NCBI GenBank assembly: GCA_012520795.1
Contig: JAAYNP010000003.1
Span: 1-64,000 of the forward strand
From: Bacillota bacterium
GTDB taxonomy: Bacteria; Bacillota; Limnochordia; Darwinibacteriales; DTU012
DNA: 64,000 bases
Direction of reading: 5' to 3'
The stretch's first letter is position 1; every line of letters begins with the position of its first letter. The notes beneath the pieces were generated by a model. The model saw nothing but the letters and a program-made list of their open reading frames with translations. It was not told where the DNA came from and did no database searches. Of this stretch, positions 18,064 to 25,679 are shown one piece after another. Made by a program: the position numbers and the translations under genes.

Positions 18064-19659
18064 CTATGCCGTCAGGGTCTTGCGGGGAATGCAAAGTTTA
18101 TCTCCTGGAAGGATCCGGACGGGTTCCCGCTCCCTCAGCCATGAATTGGCTTCCAGAATGGCCTCCAGAGAGGTGTGGTACTGCCGCGACAGTTTCCATA
18201 AAGTATCGGTCTCATGAACGAAGACATAAGTAATCGTGGGCGGATCTTCCTCCATCGGCGGAACTTCTACAGCTTCGACCACAATATCCCGCTGTACCGG
18301 CTCAATCACCTTGAGCAGCGACCGGTAAGCGACATCGGCTTCGATAGTCTCCCGGTTGATCAAATCCAAGCTAATTTGGGAAATATCGATTTCCAACTCA
18401 GCTACCATCCCCGGCTGGACTCCCCCGATGGCAATCATCTGCTGAAACGGTACCGCATTGCTGAAGGAAACCCGGTACAAAGGCTTGTGTTCTTCTTCGG
18501 TATGGGCAAGGTATGTGACATCGATGCTGATCCCGCCTTCAACATAGACTTTGTCATCATCGATGCGGTAGTCCACATTTACCACCCGGCCTTCAGCAGC
18601 AATGATTTCCCTAATGGGCGGATAATTGCTGGCAAGCTCAATGACACCCTGCGCTGCCGATTGCTGGCTTTTTTCATTTACCACATGATCCAGCATCACT
18701 GTTTCAGTCCGGCTTTCCACAACACAGCCCCCGGAGCCGGATAAACCGTGCACAATCCTGACTTGCCTGGATTCGTACAGATCCAGTTTGAACCTCAAGT
18801 CACCGCTCAAAAAGAAGCTATTGTCCGCCAGGTTCAGATCCACTTTCAGATCGGCCATCACTTCTGGTTTAACGGCAATTTCCGCACTTTTGGCTTCGTT
18901 GGGGATACTGACGGTAAACGGAAATGCCTTTGGATAAGCGTAAGATTGAACGCTGCCTGCCTCATTCAAACAGATTACGCCCAGATTGATGTTGCCGGTG
19001 AGAGTGATCTGGCTTGGTTCTACATGAGTTGATTCGATATGGGGCGCGAAATTTGCATCCAAAACAAACTTGACTTGATCCTCCGTCTCTACTGCCAGTT
19101 CCCGGGCTACGGAGAGTGCTGTGACCGCTGTCTTCAACAGCGGCTGGATTGTGAAAATGCCTTCTTCAACAGCCAGTTTCTTTGGCGGTTTGACACTGGC
19201 ATTTGTGACAGCTTGAATGCGGTACCGCTGTTTTACCCGTGCCGAAAACTGCACTAGAAGATCTACATCAACGGCCCTTTGATCGTGCTTCACCTGGCAT
19301 TCCAGCCCTAAGAGATCAACTTTGGCATGAACCAGCATCCCTGCTTCTGCACCAATGAGTTCGACATAATCGCTGAAAGTGATTGCCTGGCGGTAGGAGA
19401 CAACCTGGTAATTCGGTGGTTCGTCGTCGAAGCCCTCAGCAACGTAGACCACTTTCAGATCAACATATCCCTCCAAATTGACTTTGTCTGCAGCTGCCAC
19501 TGCATCGCTGATCACGGCTGTTGGCTTGATCCAGGCGATCCGGCCGATGCTGGGAGCTGATCCGGACAAATCAAGTGTGGTCTGAAGCACTGACTGGGCT
19601 GAATTCTCACCTACCAGGCTCTCTACACGCAAAATCTCTTCTTTTATATTGAGACTCAT
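18064..19659 (-). CDS. sipL: SPOCS (DUF3794) and LysM protein, SipL/SpoVID-like spore coat morphogenetic protein
   Basis: Resembles SipL of Clostridioides difficile, which binds SpoIVA through its LysM domain and anchors the coat to the forespore. The product (531 residues) has repeated SPOCS domains (about 25-150, 170-300 and 330-460; the first has NLEGYVDLKVVYVAEG, the last VYVEGGISIDVTYLAHTEE) and a C-terminal LysM at about 475-525 (VHETDTLWKLSRQYHT). The start is ATG 19659, preceded by AAGGGGGGAA; the track start adds 35 residues that do not look family-like. It is next to a spore-hydrolase-like gene and yabG, a sporulation cluster. Confidence 0.85.
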   Translation of the reverse strand: MSLNIKEEILRVESLVGENSAQSVLQTTLDLSGSAPSIGRIAWIKPTAVISDAVAAADKVNLEGYVDLKVVYVAEGFDDEPPNYQVVSYRQAITFSDYVELIGAEAGMLVHAKVDLLGLECQVKHDQRAVDVDLLVQFSARVKQRYRIQAVTNASVKPPKKLAVEEGIFTIQPLLKTAVTALSVARELAVETEDQVKFVLDANFAPHIESTHVEPSQITLTGNINLGVICLNEAGSVQSYAYPKAFPFTVSIPNEAKSAEIAVKPEVMADLKVDLNLADNSFFLSGDLRFKLDLYESRQVRIVHGLSGSGGCVVESRTETVMLDHVVNEKSQQSAAQGVIELASNYPPIREIIAAEGRVVNVDYRIDDDKVYVEGGISIDVTYLAHTEEEHKPLYRVSFSNAVPFQQMIAIGGVQPGMVAELEIDISQISLDLINRETIEADVAYRSLLKVIEPVQRDIVVEAVEVPPMEEDPPTITYVFVHETDTLWKLSRQYHTSLEAILEANSWLREREPVRILPGDKLCIPRKTLTA

Positions 19660-19727
19660 GCTGTTCCCCCCTTGTGTTTGCCTCTTGGATTTACGCCACA
19701 ATTCAGTTATATATATGAACCATCGTC

Positions 19728-19751
19728 CAAAAAGATGTTCACAAAGTGAAC
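19728..19751 (-). terminator. Short hairpin after the GH18-like gene
   Basis: On the minus strand GTTCAC-TTT-GTGAAC is followed by ATCTTTTT, 20 bases after the stop codon. It is also a palindrome upstream of the SipL-like gene, so an operator role is a second possibility. Confidence 0.5.
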
Positions 19752-19770
19752 AAAGCTTTGCCAAAGGATT

Positions 19771-21036
19771 TCACAAATTCTTGCTGATGCTGAAGTGGTT
19801 CCGGATTGCAGCCCAAAAGCGGGGATCCTCCTCGCCAAGGCTGTCGACAACAATTCCTGCAAGGTTGTAGCGGTTGGCCAAGCCCAGGATTTGACTCAAC
19901 TGTTCCAGGGATGAAAGCCGCAGCTGCCGCTCTTCCTGTTTCTGAATAAACCGGTAAAAGCTTTTGCCCTGACTGTCTGCTTCCAGCCGCGCTCCATGGC
20001 GGAAAGCCTTGCCCATGGCTTCACTGTAACTCAGCCGCTGCCAATCGTCAGGTTCCGCCTGGTTCCACATTGACGCAAAAACAGGCACCGCCAATAAGAT
20101 TTTATAAGCCGGTACATAGTTGAGCATCTGATGCAGCAGCTGCTCGCAGCGGTTTTTGTCCAGTACCGGAGTATTAAACTCCGGGGGCGGCAGTCTGATC
20201 ACCACTTGATCCGCAATCCTGCCGGCGGCAGTGAAGTCAATGCCTCCTAAAAGATTCCAGCGGGGCATTTCTCTGGTCAGTGTGATGATCAGCCGGCAGC
20301 CTCCAATCTGTTTCTTGATGGAACGGAGAAGCCTGCAATAGCGGTACCCGTCAACGCGGGAGATATGCTCCCATCCAAGCCAAATCCCGTCTACTTTGGT
20401 TACAAGCTCCCTGCAGAGCTGCAAAAAGTCCCTGCGCATTCTGCGCCTGGTCAGGACTGTATGGATGCTGATCAGCTCATCTGCCTCATCGAACACAACC
20501 CGGGCGATTTTGGGGCATTTGATCGGCTGGGCAAAACGGGGCACTCCCTGCTCAGGGTTCATGGCAAAAAACACCCCGGTCAACAGCTCTTGATGGGCTG
20601 TGAAGGATTCCTGGGCTTGGAGGCCTTCCGCCAGCACCCCCCATACTTCCCGATCGTAGAAAATCAACTGCTGACCTGGGTAGATGTCCTTCTTGTAATG
20701 ATCAAAAAAGGCTCCCGTCCCTACCTGGTAGTGCTCGGCAATACTATTCAGCGTTTCTCCCGGCTGGACAACGTGGATCCGGCGGGGGATGGGCAGTTTT
20801 GCCTGGTTGAGCAGGGCATACACCTCTTCGCCGGCAATACCGTCAATTCTGAGCCGGTAATCGCGCTGAAAAAACTGGAGTGCTTCCTGGGTAAGGTATC
20901 CAAAGATCTGGTCAACCGGCCCCGGTTCATAACCAAAGTCTTTCAGCCTTTGCTGCAGTTCGCCCACATCACTGCCTCGTGATCCAAGCCTGAGAACCCT
21001 GGCCCCCAGCTTGGGCTTTTTCCTTCCACCCAGCAT
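19771..21036 (-). CDS. Peptidoglycan-binding, LysM and GH18-like domain protein (spore hydrolase-like)
   Basis: Domain order: a PG_binding_1 domain (about residues 15-72, LGSRGSDVGELQQRLKDFGY...YLTQEALQFFQ), a LysM (about 86-130, HVVQPGETLNSIAEHYQVG), then a GH18 chitinase-like barrel (about 150-415). SleL and YaaH spore cortex hydrolases share the LysM plus GH18 plan. The GH18 active-site motif DxxDxDxE reads DGIWLGWE here: the catalytic Glu is kept but the Asp two before it is Gly. Activity may therefore be weak or lost. No signal peptide is seen, fitting a spore-associated protein made in the mother cell. Confidence 0.75.
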   Translation of the reverse strand: MLGGRKKPKLGARVLRLGSRGSDVGELQQRLKDFGYEPGPVDQIFGYLTQEALQFFQRDYRLRIDGIAGEEVYALLNQAKLPIPRRIHVVQPGETLNSIAEHYQVGTGAFFDHYKKDIYPGQQLIFYDREVWGVLAEGLQAQESFTAHQELLTGVFFAMNPEQGVPRFAQPIKCPKIARVVFDEADELISIHTVLTRRRMRRDFLQLCRELVTKVDGIWLGWEHISRVDGYRYCRLLRSIKKQIGGCRLIITLTREMPRWNLLGGIDFTAAGRIADQVVIRLPPPEFNTPVLDKNRCEQLLHQMLNYVPAYKILLAVPVFASMWNQAEPDDWQRLSYSEAMGKAFRHGARLEADSQGKSFYRFIQKQEERQLRLSSLEQLSQILGLANRYNLAGIVVDSLGEEDPRFWAAIRNHFSISKNL

Positions 21037-21074
21037 GCTTTCACGCCCTCTCCTTAATAATTATGAACGGGCAT

Positions 21075-21108
21075 AAAAAAAAAGCACCGTTTTCAATCGG
21101 CGATGCTT
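21075..21108 (-). terminator. Terminator of veg
   Basis: On the minus strand AAGCATCG pairs with CGGTGCTT (one G-T pair) around an 11-base loop, followed by nine T residues. It is 25 bases beyond the veg stop codon. Confidence 0.8.
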
Positions 21109-21132
21109 AACGATGCTTTTCAATCCGGGCTG

Positions 21133-21426
21133 CTACATACCTTCTGCCGTGCCGCACGAGACGGCTCCAATCCGGTGATCATCCACGGTCAATTCAACTG
21201 TCTGGGTCAAAACATCTGCATACGTGTAGGAAAGCCTTTTAACCGCGCTGGATTTATCCAGCCTGATTACAAAGATATTCGGGTAAGTGTTCTCGAGGAT
21301 GCCTTCTGCTTCCACAACTTTCTTCCGTCCTTTATTCGCCTTTAACCTAATTTTTTTCCCAACACAAGCATCCAGGTTGAGCTTGATCTGCTCCAAAGGA
21401 TTGGTATTTGTTGGCACTACGCTCAC
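21133..21426 (-). CDS. veg: Veg protein
   Basis: Veg is a small, strongly expressed protein; in Bacillus it stimulates biofilm formation, and its fold suggests an SH3-like barrel. The family core NPLEQIKLNLDACVGKKIRLKANKGRKKVVEAEGILENTYPNIFVI is clear. I place the start at GTG 21426 (MSVVPTNTNP), with GAGGAAGG upstream. The promoter upstream is a perfect consensus. It lies between yabG and the spore-hydrolase gene, matching the ksgA-yabG-veg order of Bacillus. Confidence 0.95.
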   Translation of the reverse strand: MSVVPTNTNPLEQIKLNLDACVGKKIRLKANKGRKKVVEAEGILENTYPNIFVIRLDKSSAVKRLSYTYADVLTQTVELTVDDHRIGAVSCGTAEGM

Positions 21427-21456
21427 CTTCACCTTCCTCTTACAGTGTCTAAGCAA

Positions 21457-21485
21457 ATTATACTACAGCATCCACAGCTTGTCAA
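21457..21485 (-). promoter_or_regulatory. Consensus SigA promoter of veg
   Basis: On the minus strand TTGACA and TATAAT match both consensus hexamers exactly with a 17-base spacer. It lies about 30 bases upstream of the veg start, with A/T-rich DNA before it. In Bacillus the veg promoter is among the strongest known. Confidence 0.92.
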
Positions 21486-21565
21486 AACAAATAATTTTAT
21501 CAAAGAACAGCTATCCGTGTCAAGGTGGAAATTTACATTACCGTGATTTTTTTTCAAGATCTGTG

Positions 21566-22438
21566 TCAAGTATATGATTCCGTCGGCAGCCACGACTCAA
21601 GCCTGGGGAACCCCTGGCGCAGTTTGCCTCGGGTTTCAATGCCGCCGATGCCGTCTTTGCCGCTGATGGTGGTATAGAACAGCTCCGGCAAATCCACCAC
21701 CTGTGTGAACGGTGTGTAGGCCAGTTTCTCGGCAACAAAAACCGGATCATAACAATGGATCATCACCCGTTCGGGGGCGCTGGCGAAATTGGCACCCGCC
21801 TCAATCAAAGATTCAAAATGGCTTTGACAGGCACCGGCAATGATTGCCAGCCCATCCCGGTTGGTATCATAAAGGCGGGCCTGCTTTACTGTCTCCACAA
21901 AATACTGGCTCGAACGGTAGTTGATCAGGAAGTCGCGGCTGCCCTGTTTGCGCAACAGCCCATCATGGCCTGTGATAACCAAAATATCCGGCCGGTGTTT
22001 TTCCAATACCTCCCTGATCTTCCTGGGCTGTTCCGCTTCCGGAATATGCAGCCCGATCACAGGGACACTGAGATTCCGGTATAAAGTCAGGCATTGCTTG
22101 AGGTAATGCTCTTCTCCGTCGATGTGAAGCACTTTGCCCGGTATGGGGACATAATCGGCACGGACTGCTTCCAGCCGGTAATTCCGCTGCGGCTTTGGCT
22201 TGGCCCGTTCAAATACAACCCTTGCAATTATGGCCTTCAGCCCCGAGGGGCTGCTTGGCTTAACCCGGTAATCGAGGACAATCAGGTCATCCAACGGGCT
22301 GTCTGCGAACAAACGGACATTGACACCGATCAACTGGGCCACAGGCGGATCGGTGCCGAGAATACGCCGCACATAAAACACTATGTCTTGGCCGTAAGAA
22401 CGCCGGGTGGCCATATCACCCACGCCAACCTTTTTCAT
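21566..22438 (-). CDS. yabG: Sporulation-specific protease YabG
   Basis: YabG is a cysteine protease that processes coat proteins (and, in C. difficile, CspBA). The 290-residue protein carries both conserved active-site regions: DILVITGHDGLLRK with the His, and IIAGACQSHFESLIEAGANFASAP with the Cys. GGCGGAGGTG precedes the ATG. It is transcribed separately from ksgA, as a terminator lies between them, and the upstream DNA contains a SigK-like promoter. In Bacillus yabG is expressed under SigK. Confidence 0.95.
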   Translation of the reverse strand: MKKVGVGDMATRRSYGQDIVFYVRRILGTDPPVAQLIGVNVRLFADSPLDDLIVLDYRVKPSSPSGLKAIIARVVFERAKPKPQRNYRLEAVRADYVPIPGKVLHIDGEEHYLKQCLTLYRNLSVPVIGLHIPEAEQPRKIREVLEKHRPDILVITGHDGLLRKQGSRDFLINYRSSQYFVETVKQARLYDTNRDGLAIIAGACQSHFESLIEAGANFASAPERVMIHCYDPVFVAEKLAYTPFTQVVDLPELFYTTISGKDGIGGIETRGKLRQGFPRLESWLPTESYT

Positions 22439-22460
22439 GTGGACACCTCCGCCTGATATA

Positions 22461-22487
22461 CAGTTTATGAAGCTTGAAAAAAGTAGT
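22461..22487 (-). promoter_or_regulatory. SigK-like promoter of yabG
   Basis: On the minus strand AC, then 16 bases, then CATAAACTG, close to the SigK pattern AC-N16/17-CATANNNTA (the last base differs). The -35 element falls in the descending arm of the ksgA terminator. Pattern match only. Confidence 0.4.
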
Positions 22488-22519
22488 GCTTACCCTGCAC
22501 AAAATAGGAAAGCACTACT
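22476..22519 (-). terminator. Terminator of ksgA
   Basis: On the minus strand AGTAGTGCTT and AAGCACTACT form a perfect 10-bp stem with an 18-base loop, followed by TTTTTT. The first arm overlaps the ksgA stop codon. Confidence 0.85.
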
Positions 22520-23387
22520 CTTTGGAGGCCCGCAGTTTCTGCGTCAGCTCGCCAAACTGTTCAAGCGAAAGTGATTCTCCTCGGACTTTGAGGGGCAGGT
22601 TCAGTTCTTCCAAGATCTGGCCAAATTGCTGATCCGTGACACCCCAGTCCTGGCAGAGGCCTTGAAGTGTGTTTTTCAACGTCTTCCGCCGCTGCGAAAA
22701 GGCAGCGCGGATCACTGCAAACAGGGCTTCCCGATCTACCTGCACACACGGCGGGCGGGGGCTCAATTTGATGATCGCCGATTCCACATCGGGAGGGGGC
22801 ACAAACACCGTCTTGGGGACTTTCGCGATTGTTTCCACGTCAGCATGGTACCGGACAGCCAGAGTGAGCAGGCCGTAGTCCTTGGTGCCGGGTGCAGCCT
22901 GAATCCGCTGAGCTACTTCTTTTTGGACCATCACAACAATCGGATCAAAAGCCAGATCCCCCTCAAGGGCTTTGATAATCAAAGGTGAGGTGAGATAATA
23001 AGGCAGGTTTGCCACCAGGCTCACCCGCTCCCCCTTCCAGCCCTGATCTCTGAGGAGCTTTTCCCAGTCAAGCTTAAGAGCGTCGCCAAAAACCAGATGG
23101 ACATTGGGCAGATTCAGGTTTTCCCGGAACACAGCCACCAAATCAGGATCGATCTCAATGGTGACCACCTGCCGGCATGCGTGAGCCAGGGCATATGTCA
23201 GTGTCCCCAGCCCGGTTCCAATTTCCAGCGCAAACTGACCCGGCTGCAGCCCGGCACTGGCCACGATTTTCCGGAGGATGTTCCGATCCACGAGAAAGTT
23301 CTGGCCAAAACGCTTTTTGAAGCGGATTTGGTATTGCTGCATCAGGGCTTTTACCGCCCGCGGGCTGACCAATTCGTTGTAATCCAC
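22515..23387 (-). CDS. rsmA: 16S rRNA (adenine(1518)-N(6)/adenine(1519)-N(6))-dimethyltransferase
   Basis: RsmA/KsgA dimethylates two adjacent adenines in helix 45 of 16S rRNA. The SAM-binding motif is ALEIGTGLGTLTYAL, and the active-site motif is VANLPYYLTSP. KKRFGQNFLVDRNILRKI at the N-terminus is the family signature. The start is GTG 23387 with GGAAGGAAG upstream. It is followed by its own terminator, then yabG. The small unknown gene upstream lies 30 bases away. Confidence 0.97.
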   Translation of the reverse strand: MDYNELVSPRAVKALMQQYQIRFKKRFGQNFLVDRNILRKIVASAGLQPGQFALEIGTGLGTLTYALAHACRQVVTIEIDPDLVAVFRENLNLPNVHLVFGDALKLDWEKLLRDQGWKGERVSLVANLPYYLTSPLIIKALEGDLAFDPIVVMVQKEVAQRIQAAPGTKDYGLLTLAVRYHADVETIAKVPKTVFVPPPDVESAIIKLSPRPPCVQVDREALFAVIRAAFSQRRKTLKNTLQGLCQDWGVTDQQFGQILEELNLPLKVRGESLSLEQFGELTQKLRASKE

Positions 23388-23417
23388 AGCTAAACTTCCT
23401 TCCAGACGGGCTTGGGG

Positions 23418-23645
23418 CTAAATAGAATCTTGCTCCCAAAACAGCAAATCCAGTTTGCCGTTGGTCAGTTCGTTCAGTTTCTGATTAATGTATTGTTGTT
23501 CATATTCATCCAGGTTATCCAGCAAGACAAGAATCTGCTCGAATTGGCCCTCGCTAATCAGGCCTTTGGCCAAGAGCTGTTCACATACGGCGATAAACTT
23601 CAGCCTTACCCGCTCCAGCTCCTCAAACAACCCCATCGATCTCAC
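23418..23645 (-). CDS. Small protein of unknown function, overlapping the end of dnaB
   Basis: I do not recognise this 75-residue protein. It is acidic and predicted helical: two helical stretches (about 5-30 and 33-62) rich in Leu, Glu and Gln, with no membrane segment or Cys pair. The GTG start at 23645 overlaps the dnaB stop (four bases); an in-frame ATG at 23636 is the alternative. GAGGGGC upstream fits either imperfectly. Overlap indicates translational coupling with the helicase gene. Codon use resembles neighbours, so it looks like a real gene. Confidence 0.65.
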   Translation of the reverse strand: MRSMGLFEELERVRLKFIAVCEQLLAKGLISEGQFEQILVLLDNLDEYEQQYINQKLNELTNGKLDLLFWEQDSI

Positions 23646-25027
23646 TGCCCCTCTGTATACTCATCGATAAACCGCGTGTATTCCTTGATAAACCTCAGCT
23701 TCACCGTCCCGGTGGGCCCTTTCCTTTGCTTGGCAAAAATGACTTCCACTTCTCCTTCAGTGCCCTCGGATTCAGCCTGTTCCGGGTAGTAGTAGTCATG
23801 GCGGTACAGGAACATGACCACATCGGCAAATTCCTCGATATTCCCTGAATCCCTCAGGTCTGACATTAAGGGGTGTTTGTCGGTCCGGCTTTCAACCCCC
23901 CGATTCAGCTGCGAGATAAGAATGATCGGCACATCCAGTTCACCGGCTAAATCCCGCAGTTCCCGCACCATTTCACCGACAACCAGTGCCCAGTTCCGGC
24001 CTGCGCTGTGGCTCGGCGGTTTAATCAGCTGCAGATAATCAATGACTATCAAGCCCAGATCCGGCTGGCTGGCTTTCACCTTCCGGGCCAAGGCTCTGAT
24101 TTCCGTAACAGTCAACCCTCTTCTGTCCACAATGGTAATGGGCAGCCTGTATAGATCATCGAACACACTTTGGGCTCTGGCCATCTGTTCATCGCTGAGG
24201 CGCGTTTGGTACTCCAAGGCAGTGATCTCGAAATCGCCCTTTTCTTTGTAAGGGAAAAACTCGGACAAGACAATCCGATCGCCAATCTGTTCATCATCCA
24301 TCTCCAGGCTGAATATCAAAACAGGAACGCTGCGCTTGGCCACGTTGACAACCATATTCAATGCGAATGCGGTTTTCCCCATGCTGGGCCGGGCCGCCAG
24401 AATGATCAAATCCTTTTTCTTAAACCCGGTAGTCATGGCATCAACACAAGGGAACTGTACAGTCAAACCATGAGCCCCTTCCAGGCCTTGACGCCTTTCC
24501 ATTAATCTAATATAGCATTTGCTGAGCACTTCCAGCAGAGATTTGACATCCGAAGCACTATCAAGATGTGTTTCGGTCGCGGCAAAAATCAGCTCCTGCG
24601 CCAGGGCTTGAATCTCAGCCAGATCCTGCCCTTCTTCGTTGATCACCAGGTTTTCGACTTCCCAGGCTGCTTCCAGAATCCGTCTTAAGCCGGCTTTTAA
24701 CCGCATCACATCCACGCTGGGCTCCAGCTCGCTGATGGCTACGATCGACTCAGTCAGCCCCATCAATACTTCCGCAGGATTGGCGATTGCCTTGGTTTTC
24801 CGCAGCTGATTGTAGATCTGGGTATAAGAAATGCGGCCCGATTCTGTATAAAGGCTCCACACCGTCTCATAAATCTTGCGGTGCTCAGGATAGTAGAAAT
24901 GCTCAGGGCGCAGCCTTTCCACAACATTATCAATTTCTTGCGGATACTTGATTAAAATGCCCAATACCCGCTTTTCAGCCTCAATGTCCACCGGCAGTGT
25001 TGACAATGATTTAGGAATCGAACTCAT
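23642..25027 (-). CDS. dnaB: Replicative DNA helicase DnaB
   Basis: The ring helicase that unwinds DNA at the fork (called DnaC in Bacillus). The N-terminal domain (about 12-115) begins LPVDIEAEKRVLGILIKYP; the RecA-like domain has Walker A ARPSMGKTAFALN, Walker B LIVIDYLQLI, ILISQLNRGVESR, and the late LRDSGNIEEFADVVMFLYR motif. At 461 residues it matches the family. Its start overlaps the DnaD-like gene by 17 bases, so the two are translated together. In Bacillus the helicase gene follows rplI; here rplI is 10 kb away. Confidence 0.97.
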   Translation of the reverse strand: MSSIPKSLSTLPVDIEAEKRVLGILIKYPQEIDNVVERLRPEHFYYPEHRKIYETVWSLYTESGRISYTQIYNQLRKTKAIANPAEVLMGLTESIVAISELEPSVDVMRLKAGLRRILEAAWEVENLVINEEGQDLAEIQALAQELIFAATETHLDSASDVKSLLEVLSKCYIRLMERRQGLEGAHGLTVQFPCVDAMTTGFKKKDLIILAARPSMGKTAFALNMVVNVAKRSVPVLIFSLEMDDEQIGDRIVLSEFFPYKEKGDFEITALEYQTRLSDEQMARAQSVFDDLYRLPITIVDRRGLTVTEIRALARKVKASQPDLGLIVIDYLQLIKPPSHSAGRNWALVVGEMVRELRDLAGELDVPIILISQLNRGVESRTDKHPLMSDLRDSGNIEEFADVVMFLYRHDYYYPEQAESEGTEGEVEVIFAKQRKGPTGTVKLRFIKEYTRFIDEYTEGQ

Positions 25028-25679
25028 CGGGGAATAACTCCTTCCACTTTCGCTCTGACTCAGGATGGATGCTTGACTGGGTTTGGGCTTGGTTCAATAC
25101 TTTGGCCAAATAGGGCTTGTCCAGCAGCTGTTGGTAGGTTGTGACTCCTTCCATGAGCCAATGCCTTAATATTCCTTCCAGGTACCCAATGTGGGGGTTG
25201 CCGATCGAACTGCGCATTTCTTCGATAGCCACGGCAATCACCTCATGGGACAACCCTTGTTTTTCCACCCAGAACATCAACCGCTGCATTTCCTCCGGAG
25301 TGGGGACTCCCACTCTGTTTGTCCAAAAGTTGATCAGCCATTCAAATCCTTTTTGCAGTGGGTCCAATAATTCCACATCCGGATCCACAGGCGTCAGATC
25401 GGGAATGCAGAGTCTAACCTCGCTCCCGTCGTCAACAATCCATCCATGATCCGCCAAACAAGCCAAGGCTTTGCTGACTTCCGCCTCGCTGATATTCATT
25501 GCTTCACTGATTAAGGCAGCGTTTACAGGCTGATGCTGCTGTTCAAACATGGCCATGTTAATCCAGACCATCACCGCGGTGATGCCCAGGGCCTTTTGAG
25601 CGATCAACAGCTCGACCGGAACTTGCAGCGGCAGTTTTTCCAGGCCTTTGATTATAAGATTATCTGAACGTGACGACAT
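25011..25679 (-). CDS. DnaD-like primosome component
   Basis: DnaD takes part in primosome assembly and helicase loading in Firmicutes. The N-terminal half (about 15-85) is a winged helix (VNAALISEAMNISEAEVSKALACLADHGWI). The C-terminal DnaD domain (about 108-185) has VPTPEEMQRLMFWVEKQGLS...EVIAVAIEEM...GYLEGILRHWLMEGVTT, the typical four-helix bundle and YxxGILxxW motif. Its ATG overlaps the ABC-F stop by one base (TAATG), and its end overlaps dnaB. Position beside the helicase supports a role in loading it. It is assigned by motif, not by search. Confidence 0.85.
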   Translation of the reverse strand: MSSRSDNLIIKGLEKLPLQVPVELLIAQKALGITAVMVWINMAMFEQQHQPVNAALISEAMNISEAEVSKALACLADHGWIVDDGSEVRLCIPDLTPVDPDVELLDPLQKGFEWLINFWTNRVGVPTPEEMQRLMFWVEKQGLSHEVIAVAIEEMRSSIGNPHIGYLEGILRHWLMEGVTTYQQLLDKPYLAKVLNQAQTQSSIHPESERKWKELFPDEFDS

